Below the pieces are notes generated by a model. That model did no database searches, was not told where the DNA came from, and saw nothing but the letters and a program-made list of their open reading frames with translations. This document shows, one piece after another, positions 8,699-17,052 of a stretch of 51,683 bases of DNA (positions are counted from its first letter, which is position 1; the number at the start of each line of letters is the position of its first letter). Source of the DNA: Bacteroidia bacterium (GTDB lineage Bacteria > Bacteroidota > Bacteroidia > NS11-12g > UBA9320); NCBI GenBank assembly GCA_028339355.1, contig JAOLBX010000011.1, forward strand, positions 1 to 51,683, written 5' to 3'. The position numbers and the translations under genes are program-made.

Positions 8699-9673
8699 AT
8701 GGTAAGCATATTAGCCTATATAAAATCTCCTATAGAAGCAGAACTCAAAATATTTGAGGAAAGATTCAAGGATAGTGTTAAGAGTAAGGTTCCATTGCTC
8801 GATACTATAATGAATTATATAGTAAAACGTAAGGGTAAACAAATGCGTCCATTGCTTGTGCTGCATTGTGCTAAACTATTTGGCGAAATCAATGAAAAAA
8901 CGTATCGTGGAGCTGCACTAGTTGAACTCTTGCATACCGCCACGCTGGTGCATGATGATGTGGTTGACGAGGCATATACTCGTCGAGGCTTCTTTTCTAT
9001 AAATGCATTATGGAAAAATAAAGTAGCCGTACTGGTAGGGGACTATCTTTTATCCAAAGGCTTACTTTTATCTCTCAGGAATAAGGATTTTAGGTCATTG
9101 GAAATACTGTCTACGGCAGTAGAACAAATGAGTGAGGGTGAACTTCTGCAAATGGAGAAAGCCCGTAAACTAGACATCACAGAAGAGGTCTACTTTGATA
9201 TCATCACAAAGAAAACTGCCTCTCTGCTTGCTAGTTGTTGCGGTATAGGTGCACATAGTACCCAAGAAGATGAGCAGACATTAAGCGACATCATAGCGAT
9301 GGGAGAAGCCATTGGCATAGCTTTTCAGATTAAGGATGATCTATTCGATTATGGTGACAACAAAGTAGGCAAGCCAACAGGAATAGACATTGTAGAAAAA
9401 AAGATGACATTGCCTCTAATTTATGCTCTCAACAATTGCGATAAAAGTGAGAAGCGGAGTATTTTAAAGATCATCAAGAAAGATAAAAAGTCTAAAAATC
9501 AGATTCAAGAGGTTATCGACTTTGTGAAGCAAAAAGGTGGTATAGAATATGCACAAAAACGTATGATAGAGTACAAGACCAAGTCAGAAAATATGCTGAG
9601 CAATATTACCACCATTTCTTCTACAGACTACATAGCTACTTTGATTGACTATGTGATAGAGCGTAAGAAATAA
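8699..9673 (+). CDS. Polyprenyl (trans-isoprenyl) diphosphate synthase
   Basis: The 324-residue protein has both aspartate-rich motifs of trans-prenyltransferases: DDVVD at residues 86-90 and DDLFD at 213-217. GKQMRP near residue 46 binds the diphosphate. Small residues before the first motif (LLHTATLVHDD) suggest a long-chain product such as the menaquinone side chain or a C40/C35 chain; the chain length cannot be read safely. It condenses isopentenyl diphosphate units in the cytosol or at the membrane. A TACTTTG element, one base shorter than consensus, lies 12 bp before the ATG. The convergent peptidase gene ends 31 bp downstream. Confidence 0.93.
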   Translation: MVSILAYIKSPIEAELKIFEERFKDSVKSKVPLLDTIMNYIVKRKGKQMRPLLVLHCAKLFGEINEKTYRGAALVELLHTATLVHDDVVDEAYTRRGFFSINALWKNKVAVLVGDYLLSKGLLLSLRNKDFRSLEILSTAVEQMSEGELLQMEKARKLDITEEVYFDIITKKTASLLASCCGIGAHSTQEDEQTLSDIIAMGEAIGIAFQIKDDLFDYGDNKVGKPTGIDIVEKKMTLPLIYALNNCDKSEKRSILKIIKKDKKSKNQIQEVIDFVKQKGGIEYAQKRMIEYKTKSENMLSNITTISSTDYIATLIDYVIERKK

Positions 9674-9704
9674 AAAAATTGTTCTAGTTCATAAAACGCC
9701 TTCT

Positions 9705-11342
9705 TTATTGAGTAAGACCCAATACCTCTGGACCTTGTTCGAACACTATGTCGACAGGAATTTTGGCCTCAGTAAGTCTATCTAGGTCAGCTTGTAATGC
9801 TTCTCCAACCTTACCATCCTTAGACATAAGAGCTATCACTCCAGCTTTATCGCCATCGCCTTGTAGTTTCAGAATAATAGATGATAGACCTGCGATAGCT
9901 TTTTTCATATTATCAAAATTGACAGAGTAAGTCCCCTTTTTATTTCTTGTAAAAGCATCTTGCTGCTGAAAGTAATTAAACCGAAGCATGTTGGCTTGTC
10001 CATGTGCACTACTAGCACCAAACCGCACTGAACGAAAAATGCCAGCCAAGAAGGTTACATAGTAATCCATCAATTCGCCTTCTTCGAGCACTCCTTGCTC
10101 TTTGAGCTGAGTCACCATATACAGACCTAGGATATCAGCTTTTCCTTCTTCTAACGCACTGAATTTTTCTCCGAGAGCTTCTCTTACCATTCCTTTCTCA
10201 TTCACAGTCTGTTTTATACCCAGTCCGTGTGCCACTTCGTGAAACATGGTGTTACTAAAAAAGGCATTGAAGGTGATATTTTTTCGTTGTTCTTTGTCTA
10301 TGAGCACATCAGAAATAGGTAGCAGTATGTTCTCAAATTTAGCTTTCATTGCATTTTTGAGCTGGCTTCTTCTAGTACCATATTTTACTTGTATCTCTTC
10401 GTCATTTGGCAGATTTACTGCAATGGTTTTACTACCAGCATTACAATCTCCCGCATAGTAGATTACATCGTATGCATTGAGCTGAGCAGCATCGCTATTC
10501 GGTTTTTCTTGTTTGTACAATGCTTCTACTGGCAGATTTGCTTGAAGCTGCGGTAGATAGCTGATGTATTTTTCTAATTTTTTGCTCCATGACTTGTCTT
10601 TTACTAAGATGTATGCTTCGTAGGCTGTTCTAGAGTTATATAGATTATCTTCATAGTGCTCAGTAGGACCTATGATTATATCTAGGGTGTTGTTTTTCAT
10701 ATTGATCCAGGCAATGTCACTAGCATCATACTCATTGCTCAATAAGGCTTTTGCCCTAAGTTCAAGGTAGTTTGTCAACTCTGGATCTTCGCACAGTTCT
10801 GCCGCTTGCATCAAGTAGCCTGATGCTGTTTCTAGTTTTTCTCGAAAAAACTCATTGTATGGAATGGTATATAGCATACCTGCCTCATCTCTACGCACCA
10901 TACTGTATTGGCCTTTTTCGTCAGGCAGTCCAAGTTCCTCAAACTCTTCTTTTGTAATATCGGATGGATATATGTTAGAACCAGCAGGTTTGGATTCTAC
11001 GTTATCTAGAAAGGGAGCGTTATCATTTAGCCTGTCCCAAGGGCCATAATTGATAACAGCAAAATCACGCAATTTTGGATTAGAAATGGAGGACAATAAT
11101 TGTTCTTTATCACCATAAGCTTGCTCCCAAAATAGATCATTCATTATATCTGCTGCTGCAAATAAATGTGGCAACATACTTTGCTCGCTGGGTGTAAGCT
11201 GTGCTAAATCTGTAGTAAGTTTTACAGGGATATAAGTAGATAAGTTTTGGGAATAGTCAGTCGTGGTATCCTCACTAGGACCTTGGCTGCATGATCCCAG
11301 AAGTGCTATAAACAGTACGAAAACGCTAATTGATTTTTTCAT
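9705..11342 (-). CDS. Dipeptidyl-peptidase III-like (M49) lipoprotein zinc peptidase
   Basis: The 545-residue protein starts with a lipoprotein signal ending LLGSC, so it is probably anchored in the envelope. The zinc site is HEVAH at residues 368-372, followed by the second metal motif EEGKAD at 398-403. The pair HExxH plus EExxAD is that of M49 peptidases carrying the shorter pentapeptide site instead of the classical HELLGH hexapeptide. DPP III removes dipeptides from short peptides. The lipobox and envelope location differ from the cytosolic enzymes of eukaryotes. It stands alone between convergent and divergent neighbours. Confidence 0.82.
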   Translation of the reverse strand: MKKSISVFVLFIALLGSCSQGPSEDTTTDYSQNLSTYIPVKLTTDLAQLTPSEQSMLPHLFAAADIMNDLFWEQAYGDKEQLLSSISNPKLRDFAVINYGPWDRLNDNAPFLDNVESKPAGSNIYPSDITKEEFEELGLPDEKGQYSMVRRDEAGMLYTIPYNEFFREKLETASGYLMQAAELCEDPELTNYLELRAKALLSNEYDASDIAWINMKNNTLDIIIGPTEHYEDNLYNSRTAYEAYILVKDKSWSKKLEKYISYLPQLQANLPVEALYKQEKPNSDAAQLNAYDVIYYAGDCNAGSKTIAVNLPNDEEIQVKYGTRRSQLKNAMKAKFENILLPISDVLIDKEQRKNITFNAFFSNTMFHEVAHGLGIKQTVNEKGMVREALGEKFSALEEGKADILGLYMVTQLKEQGVLEEGELMDYYVTFLAGIFRSVRFGASSAHGQANMLRFNYFQQQDAFTRNKKGTYSVNFDNMKKAIAGLSSIILKLQGDGDKAGVIALMSKDGKVGEALQADLDRLTEAKIPVDIVFEQGPEVLGLTQ

Positions 11343-11425
11343 TGTAATGCGATTATACTAAAAATCTCTCATATCCTTGTTTAGCACAGATACAGATGAT
11401 TTAACTTTACGTTAATTTAGAAACA

Positions 11426-11722
11426 ATGTTAGGATTAGGGAAATTGAAAGAGGCCAAACAAAAGGCAGAAGAACTCAAGGTAAGATTGGCAGGAATGGAT
11501 TTTGAAGGCATATCATACAATGATAAAGTGAGTATAATGTGTTCGGGAGACAAACGATTTCACTCATTAGAGATAGATGACAGCATATTCAAAATACGAA
11601 GTAGAGAAGAAGTACAACAAATGGTACTAGAAGCGATAGACCGTGCCCAAATGAAAGCAGATGCCACCATCAAAGAAGAGATGTCGGCCATAATGCCAAA
11701 TATCCCTGGGATGGGATTTTAG
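11426..11722 (+). CDS. YbaB/EbfC family nucleoid-associated protein
   Basis: The 98-residue protein has the family length and layout: an N-terminal helix MLGLGKLKEAKQKAEELK, a central beta region (SYNDKVSIMCSGDKRFHSLEID) and a C-terminal helix (EEVQQMVLEAIDRAQMKADATIKEEMSAI) with a short PGMGF tail. YbaB proteins form tweezer-shaped dimers that bind DNA. It is not next to dnaX or recR, where ybaB often sits. Its stop overlaps the stop of the convergent barrel gene by 4 bp. Confidence 0.8.
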   Translation: MLGLGKLKEAKQKAEELKVRLAGMDFEGISYNDKVSIMCSGDKRFHSLEIDDSIFKIRSREEVQQMVLEAIDRAQMKADATIKEEMSAIMPNIPGMGF

Positions 11723-12348
11723 AATTTGTGTTGAACTCCTACAGTAAATAGATATGGAGCACCGATTGCTATTTCAAAGTTTGCTCCGGTATCTTCATTG
11801 AAATAAAAGTTGCCACCCAGTGGTACTAATGCAACTGAGGGTCTACCAACATTGAACCGATTAAAAAGATCAAAATTTTTATCCGTCGTTTCTATATTAT
11901 TACTCCATAGAATATAGCCTGCTCTTATTCCGGTGTATAAATCTATTTTTTCGTTTGATCCACCCCAGTGTAGTTTTGGTTCTATTCCTAGATATATTCT
12001 TTTAAGATTGAAGCTAAAGTCTTCTAACTTGAATGAATCTGCATTTGAGAACGTATAGTTTCTTACAGAACCAGTAAATTCTTGGTAAGAGATTAGAGCA
12101 CCGAGGCTAAAGTTTTCTGAAAACCCGTAGTCAAAAGATGCAGATAGTGCAGGAAGACCACTTACGCTTACATCTCCAGTGCCCAATGAATCTATATCTA
12201 TATCAGAGTTGTTCCCTACACCCTTTATCAAACCCCCTGTAGCACTAAACCCAATTTTAAGGCTTATTACTTTTTCTCCTTCTTGGGTTTGAGCCATACT
12301 AGCAAGACTAAAAAGTAAAATTATAGATAGTTGTGTTATTCTTTTCAA
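11719..12348 (-). CDS. Small outer-membrane beta-barrel protein
   Basis: The protein has a signal peptide (MKRITQLSIILLFSLASMAQ) and alternating aromatic/polar strands, and it ends in VGVQHKF, a typical barrel C-terminus with terminal Phe. I choose TTG at 12348, whose TTGA overlaps the stop of the upstream alkyltransferase-like gene. An ATG at 12375 would add nine residues and overlap that gene by 31 bp. The function is unknown; the length (about 209 residues) fits an 8-stranded barrel. Translation is probably coupled to the upstream gene. Confidence 0.78.
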   Translation of the reverse strand: MKRITQLSIILLFSLASMAQTQEGEKVISLKIGFSATGGLIKGVGNNSDIDIDSLGTGDVSVSGLPALSASFDYGFSENFSLGALISYQEFTGSVRNYTFSNADSFKLEDFSFNLKRIYLGIEPKLHWGGSNEKIDLYTGIRAGYILWSNNIETTDKNFDLFNRFNVGRPSVALVPLGGNFYFNEDTGANFEIAIGAPYLFTVGVQHKF

Positions 12349-12683
12349 AGTTTTAATTCTTCTGTAGGATCCCAAAAGTGTTGTTTATAGTTGACAACTT
12401 GATCATTTTTTACGAAGATACCTTCATTTTCTAAAAGTTCCTGCATGTCATTTTCATTTTTAAAATGTGCTTTACCCGTGAGTAGTCCGTTCCTATTTAC
12501 CACCCTGTGAGCTGGGATTGCAGGCATCTGAGCACCAGCACCATTCATAGCATACCCTACCATTCGTGCAGAACGAGGAGCACCTATGTACGTGGCAATA
12601 CTTCCGTAGGATGTAACTCTTCCCGCAGGTATAAGTCGAGTTACTTCGTACACGGATTTGAAGAAGTCGGTTTTATCAGGCAT
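12345..12683 (-). CDS. Alkyltransferase-like (ATL) protein, MGMT family without catalytic cysteine
   Basis: The 112-residue protein matches the DNA-binding domain of O6-alkylguanine-DNA alkyltransferase: IPAGRVTSYGSIA, GAPRSARMVGYAMN and IPAHRVVNRNG. The active-site motif PCHRV is PAHRV here, with Ala58 in place of the methyl-accepting cysteine. That defines ATL proteins, which bind and flip O6-alkylguanine without repairing it and recruit nucleotide excision repair. No Ada or second MGMT is nearby. The downstream barrel gene starts within its stop codon. Confidence 0.88.
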   Translation of the reverse strand: MPDKTDFFKSVYEVTRLIPAGRVTSYGSIATYIGAPRSARMVGYAMNGAGAQMPAIPAHRVVNRNGLLTGKAHFKNENDMQELLENEGIFVKNDQVVNYKQHFWDPTEELKL

Positions 12684-12691
12684 TATTTTTG
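12684..12691 (+). promoter_or_regulatory. -7-like element TATTTTTG, shared with the 14976 promoter
   Basis: TATTTTTG lies inside a 17-nt sequence (12676-12692) that recurs exactly at 14968-14984 ahead of the paralogous gene. It is 90 bp from the ATG at 12782. A second match, TATATTTG at 12747-12754, is closer, so which one is used is uncertain. Confidence 0.35.
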
Positions 12692-12746
12692 TCAGTATTA
12701 TTACAAAGAGACAACTATATACTCTATAGCAGCATCTTACAAGTAT

Positions 12747-12754
12747 TATATTTG
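12747..12754 (+). promoter_or_regulatory. -7 promoter element TATATTTG for the first thioredoxin-like gene
   Basis: This is an exact match to TAnnTTTG, 27 bp before ATG 12782. It overlaps the perfect 12-bp palindrome ATTTGTACAAAT at 12750-12761. Confidence 0.5.
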
Positions 12755-12781
12755 TACAAATTTATATTGAAATCTAAACGA

Positions 12782-14257
12782 ATGATAAAACATTTTGCAT
12801 TATTGATTGGCTTCTTTCTTTGCTTTACTAGCTACGCACAGTATGACATTACTGTGGAGGTAGACGGCCTATCATGTGACGACGAACTTTTATTGGCAAA
12901 TCACTTTGGTGACAAGCAATATCTAAAGGATACATCTGAATGTGTCAATGGTGTATTCCATTTCAAAGGCACAGAAAATTTGAAAACAGGAGTTTACCTG
13001 ATCGTGTTGCCGTCTAAAAACTACTTAGAAGTATTGGTGTCCAAGGATGAAGATCAAACCAAGTATTTTTTTAAAACAGACACAACACTTCGACCAAATG
13101 TGACGATTACTAAGGGGTCACTAGAAAACGAGTTGTTTTTAGAATTTAACAAGTTTGCTGTGAGTCAAAGTCTCAAAGCGTCTGAAATCAAGAAAAAGAT
13201 GGATGCTGAAGAGGATGAAAAGAGGAAGGATAAGATAAAAGAAGAACTCAGAGCTCTGGGAACTACTGTATCCGAAAAACGGGCAGAAATAGTAAAGGCT
13301 CACCCACAGCTATTTATAGGCAAACTATATACGGCTATGTCTGAGGTAGAGCCTAAAAAAGCTCCAGAAGGGATGGATGAAGATGAAGCACGCAAGTTTG
13401 AATATCTTTGGATGAGAGACCACTTTATGGACAATGTAGATATGTCTGAAGATGGTCTTGTCCTATCTCCGGTATTTCACAATAAAATAAAAAGCTATTT
13501 TGATAACTACATGCCTCCTATGGCCGATACGGCTATTATGATGGGTGATACGATGATTAATCGAATAGAACGTGGGGGTAGTTCTGAACAGTTCAAATAT
13601 TCCGTCCACTTTTTGTTAGGCTATTTTGAAAAGGCAAAGTACATGTGTTTTGATAAGGCTGTTTGGCATATGGCCAAAAACTACTATTGTGCTGGGAAAG
13701 CGTTTTGGGCAGACTCTGCCTATGTAGCCAAAATGTGCGAAGAAAGTGCTAAAATGGAACCAACCCTATGCGACGTGATGGCACCAGATATGAGCATGCC
13801 AGACACTACTTTTAGCAAACGCTTTGTCATGTCCCAAATAGATAAACCAGTAACGGTTCTTGTGTTTTGGGATATCAATTGTGGGCATTGCAAAAAAGAA
13901 ATGCCTGTTATCAGTCGTATGTACGACAGTATGACCAATAAGAATTTTGAGATATACGCTATTTATACTCAAGGAGACTGGGAAGGTTGGAAAAAGCGTT
14001 TGGCGAAAGAAAAGTTTAATTTTATTAATGTAGCTAATGCCTTTGGTGAAGATAAATTCAGAAAGAAGTACAATATCGTAAGTACTCCGCAGATTTATGT
14101 CTTGGATAAAGACAAGAAGATCAGGTTCAAAAAAATAGGAGCACACGATATAGCAAATACAGTGCAGTATCTGCTCGAAGAGCAGGAGGTAGTTCCTAAG
14201 ACCAAGGAAGTAGCTGACCCTAATGAAGAAAAGATTAAGAAAAAAATTAAAAAATGA
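12782..14257 (+). CDS. Exported DUF4369/thioredoxin-like disulfide reductase, paralogue 1
   Basis: The start is ATG 12782, which gives a signal peptide (MIKHFALLIGFFLCFTSYAQ); a longer frame from 12689 would precede it with non-signal sequence. Residues ~20-120 resemble DUF4369, the middle is a helical charged region (DUF5106-like), and the C-terminal ~130 residues are a TlpA-type thioredoxin fold with CGHC at 367-370 (VFWDINCGHCKKEMP) and the cis-Pro region STPQIYVLD. A Lys-rich tail follows. It likely acts in the periplasm on disulfides or cytochrome maturation. Its paralogue at 15006 has the same order and its CxxC at the same residue number. Confidence 0.87.
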   Translation: MIKHFALLIGFFLCFTSYAQYDITVEVDGLSCDDELLLANHFGDKQYLKDTSECVNGVFHFKGTENLKTGVYLIVLPSKNYLEVLVSKDEDQTKYFFKTDTTLRPNVTITKGSLENELFLEFNKFAVSQSLKASEIKKKMDAEEDEKRKDKIKEELRALGTTVSEKRAEIVKAHPQLFIGKLYTAMSEVEPKKAPEGMDEDEARKFEYLWMRDHFMDNVDMSEDGLVLSPVFHNKIKSYFDNYMPPMADTAIMMGDTMINRIERGGSSEQFKYSVHFLLGYFEKAKYMCFDKAVWHMAKNYYCAGKAFWADSAYVAKMCEESAKMEPTLCDVMAPDMSMPDTTFSKRFVMSQIDKPVTVLVFWDINCGHCKKEMPVISRMYDSMTNKNFEIYAIYTQGDWEGWKKRLAKEKFNFINVANAFGEDKFRKKYNIVSTPQIYVLDKDKKIRFKKIGAHDIANTVQYLLEEQEVVPKTKEVADPNEEKIKKKIKK

Positions 14258-14258
14258 T

Positions 14259-14894
14259 TCAGCTTTTTTTAAGCTCTTTGTAGATTTCACCTACTAAGAT
14301 AGATAGCCCTAGATTGTAGTAGGGTGATGAGAGTCTTGCCACTTCTTTTTTGCCAACATTTATTCGGTAGCCGACACCGCCTTTGAGACCTACCCATGGT
14401 AAAAGCTCTAAGTATGCGTTTGTACCAAATTCGAGTGGCATCATATTGAAACTTTCTTTGGCGAGTATGGTGGTTTTATCACTTTCGTAATACTGATAAC
14501 GAACAGACCCTATACCTACTTGTAGCGGAAGACTAAGTGTAACTATAGATTTTTGGTAATAGGAGTATTCCACACCTAAACTAAAAATACTTGTGCTTAT
14601 GTTCCGATAGATACTATCTCTGGCGAAATCATTGTTGAGCAGCAAGGTTTCGTTGGCCTTGCCAAAACCATAAACCCCAACATAAAGCTTTACTTTTTTT
14701 GCATAGTCGAGACCTCCTATAACGCCAAACATTTTGGTTTTATTGGATTGTACGATCGTGTTTCTATTGTGAAAACCAACAAAGAAGTTAGGGACACTTT
14801 GCAGTGCAAGTTCGAAAGTATCTATATGTGAGTTTTGGGCTTTGCTAGTGAGTAGCAGTCCTATGGAAAACAGAAAGATAAAAACACCCCGCAT
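14259..14894 (-). CDS. Predicted outer-membrane beta-barrel protein
   Basis: I start at ATG 14894 (MRGVFIFLFSIGLLLTSKAQ), a good signal peptide. A longer frame to 14975 is unlikely to be real: its extra 27 residues look like decayed sequence from the alkyltransferase-like gene. The mature part has alternating strands (KVKLYVGVYGFG, IVTLSLPLQVGIGSVRYQYY, GLKGGVGYRINVG) typical of barrels. No family is recognised, and it does not clearly resemble the barrel at 11719. It lies between two paralogous thioredoxin-like genes on the opposite strand, ending 1 bp after the first. Confidence 0.72.
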   Translation of the reverse strand: MRGVFIFLFSIGLLLTSKAQNSHIDTFELALQSVPNFFVGFHNRNTIVQSNKTKMFGVIGGLDYAKKVKLYVGVYGFGKANETLLLNNDFARDSIYRNISTSIFSLGVEYSYYQKSIVTLSLPLQVGIGSVRYQYYESDKTTILAKESFNMMPLEFGTNAYLELLPWVGLKGGVGYRINVGKKEVARLSSPYYNLGLSILVGEIYKELKKS

Positions 14895-14939
14895 ATTACA
14901 TTTCAAATAAATACTATTCTTTTCAAATTTTACTAAGTA

Positions 14940-14975
14940 AATATCCGCACAACTTTGAAGATGATATTCAGGCAT
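14940..14975 (-). pseudogene. Possible relic of the 5' end of the alkyltransferase-like gene
   Basis: Read leftward this begins ATGCCTGA, as the alkyltransferase-like gene does at 12683, and keeps TCTTCAAA a few bases in, with a 5-bp gap in between. The promoter-side flank TCAGGCATTATTTTTGT is identical at both loci. The simplest reading is that the segment holding the thioredoxin-like gene was duplicated with the first bases of its divergent neighbour, which then decayed. The stretch is short, so this is tentative. Confidence 0.4.
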
Positions 14976-14983
14976 TATTTTTG
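14976..14983 (+). promoter_or_regulatory. -7 promoter element TATTTTTG for the second thioredoxin-like gene
   Basis: TATTTTTG matches TAnnTTTG, with an upstream TTTG at 14954-14957 (18-bp spacing) that could serve as the -33 element. The ATG is 22 bp downstream. Confidence 0.55.
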
Positions 14984-15005
14984 TATTTAATATTGTATAC
15001 TAATA

Positions 15006-16421
15006 ATGAAAAGACATCTGACTGCAGTAATACTTTTAGTTGTTTGCTTTGTAGCAAACGCTCAATACGATATAAGCGTAAAAGTAGATGGTGTTTCGTG
15101 TAGCGAAAAACTAATTTTGGCTCATCACCAGGGCGACAAACAATATGCAGATGCTAACTCCACATGTAAGGATGGAGTCTTTCATTTTACGGGATCAAAG
15201 TCCTTAAAAACAGGACTTTATTTGGTCATACTTCCAGATAAGAACTATTTTGAAATAGTAGTGTCTCAAAATGAAGATCAGACAAAGTATTCCGTTGTCG
15301 CCAATAGTCAATTGAACGTATCAAATTTTAGATTTTCTGGTTCTAAGGAAAACGAAGTATTTTTTAACTACGTAAGATACTACGTGGCTCAAAATCAGCG
15401 AATAGCACTTTTAGAAAAACAAAAGATTGAAGGACTAGACGACGAGAAATTTACCAAAATAAACACACGAATAGCCAAAGTGAAAGAGAAAACGAGTGTG
15501 TATCGTAGAAGTGTTTTCGAATCTGATTCAACCCTTTTTACTTCTAAATATCTACTAGCTGCAAACGAAGTTCCTATGGTAGAGACTCCAGCAGACCTTA
15601 GTACATCAGAATCTAATAAATACAAGTATAAATGGATTAGAAAGCACTATTGGGACAATGTAGATTTTAGCGAAGACGGCCTAGTAAAATCTCCGATTTT
15701 TCACAAAAACTTGTCGGATTATTTTAATAAATATACATCTACTAATGTGGATACAGCTATACAGATGGCAGACGTCTTACTGGCGAATATAAAAGATGGT
15801 GGAAGCCAAGAACAATACAAGTATGCGACTCATTTTATTACCGGTTATTTCGAAAAATCCAAGCGTGTTTGTTTTGACAAAGCACTCTGGCATATGGCCA
15901 AAAACTACTTTTGTGACGGTAAGGCGGATTGGGTAGATACTTCATACCAAAGAAAATCCTGCGAAGTAAGTACAAGGATGGGAAGAATTATCTGTGGAGC
16001 AATGGCCGCAGACATGTCTATGCCAGACACTAGCTTCGAGCATAGAAAAACCCTATATGAAATAGAAAAGCCAGTAACGGTAGTCGTATTTTGGGACATT
16101 AATTGTCTTCACTGCAAAATGGAAATGCCAATATTACAAGAGCTTTATGATACTATGGGTAATGAGAATTTTGAGATATATGCAGTGTACGCCAAGCAGG
16201 AATGGGAAGATTGGAAAAAGAGGGTCATAGCTCAGAAGTATAAATTCATCAATGTGTCCAATGTACTCGGAGATGATAATTTTATGACTAATTATAGTCT
16301 GAATGGGTTCCCAGAGATTTTTATACTAGATAGAGATAAGAACATTAGGTTTAAGAAGGTAGCAGCTCGTGACGTAGGACGTACGGTGGAATACCTGCTC
16401 AAAGAACAAGGGGTGAAGTAA
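15006..16421 (+). CDS. Exported DUF4369/thioredoxin-like disulfide reductase, paralogue 2
   Basis: The 471-residue protein is a close paralogue of the one at 12782. It shares a signal peptide ending ANAQYDISVKVDG, the DUF4369-like N-domain, the VDFSEDGLVKSPIFHKN middle region and the thioredoxin fold with CLHC at residues 367-370. Both CxxC pairs sit at the same residue number, so there is no net insertion up to that point. The CxxC interior differs (LH versus GH), which usually shifts redox potential. It lacks the Lys-rich tail of paralogue 1. The two likely arose by local duplication and have similar but not identical targets. Confidence 0.87.
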   Translation: MKRHLTAVILLVVCFVANAQYDISVKVDGVSCSEKLILAHHQGDKQYADANSTCKDGVFHFTGSKSLKTGLYLVILPDKNYFEIVVSQNEDQTKYSVVANSQLNVSNFRFSGSKENEVFFNYVRYYVAQNQRIALLEKQKIEGLDDEKFTKINTRIAKVKEKTSVYRRSVFESDSTLFTSKYLLAANEVPMVETPADLSTSESNKYKYKWIRKHYWDNVDFSEDGLVKSPIFHKNLSDYFNKYTSTNVDTAIQMADVLLANIKDGGSQEQYKYATHFITGYFEKSKRVCFDKALWHMAKNYFCDGKADWVDTSYQRKSCEVSTRMGRIICGAMAADMSMPDTSFEHRKTLYEIEKPVTVVVFWDINCLHCKMEMPILQELYDTMGNENFEIYAVYAKQEWEDWKKRVIAQKYKFINVSNVLGDDNFMTNYSLNGFPEIFILDRDKNIRFKKVAARDVGRTVEYLLKEQGVK

Positions 16422-16428
16422 ATTGTTT

Positions 16429-17001
16429 CTAAGCAAACAATAACTTTGCGTTACTACTAAACAGTTTTACGGCTATCGCCAAAAGTATTATTCCAAATAT
16501 TTTATTGAGAATTTTTATTCCTGTTGGGCCTAGTATTTTTTGAAATAAATTCAACGAATTGAGCACCAAAAGGATAATTGCCATATTCAGTACAATAGCA
16601 ATTATAATGTTTATGATTTCATACTCTGCACGTATAGATAGTATGGTGGTAAGTGAACCTGCACCAGCCAACAACGGAAAAGCCAATGGAACTACAGACG
16701 CAGTAGCTGCAGTGGCATCATCTTCTTTGAATAGTTCGATACCAAGTATCATTTCGAAAGCAATAAATGCCATAATAATACTACCTGCTACGGCAAAAGA
16801 ACCTACGTCTACACCAATTACACCAAGCATTTTTTCACCGAGAAACAAGAAAGAAATCATGATAAGGGCTGTTACTAATGTAGCCAAGACTGGACGGATT
16901 TCCGTTTTTTCTTTAATAGCTAAGATTAGCGGTATGGCACCTATAATATCTATCACCGCAAAGAGTACCAGAAAGGCTGAAAATATTTCATTAAAATTCA
17001 T
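16429..17001 (-). CDS. MarC family integral membrane protein
   Basis: The start is ATG 17001 (MNFNEIFSAFLVLFAVIDIIGAIPLIL), which matches MarC N-termini; an upstream in-frame start at 17025 adds eight residues of low fit. The protein has about six membrane segments and the family stretches VIDIIGAIPLIL and PLAFPLLAGAGSLTTIL. MarC/YhgN proteins have no settled function. It lies 51 bp after paaD on the same strand and could be the last gene of that operon, but a GACCTTTG sequence 21 bp upstream suggests it may have its own promoter. Confidence 0.88.
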   Translation of the reverse strand: MNFNEIFSAFLVLFAVIDIIGAIPLILAIKEKTEIRPVLATLVTALIMISFLFLGEKMLGVIGVDVGSFAVAGSIIMAFIAFEMILGIELFKEDDATAATASVVPLAFPLLAGAGSLTTILSIRAEYEIINIIIAIVLNMAIILLVLNSLNLFQKILGPTGIKILNKIFGIILLAIAVKLFSSNAKLLFA

Positions 17002-17052
17002 ATTGGCTTTGTATAAAAGCCGCAAAGGTCAATCAAATATTAGAATATTTCA

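Noticed and set aside
12750..12761. Perfect palindrome ATTTGTACAAAT as an operator
   Set aside because: It overlaps an AT-rich -7 element and is short; no regulator is nearby, so chance is likely.
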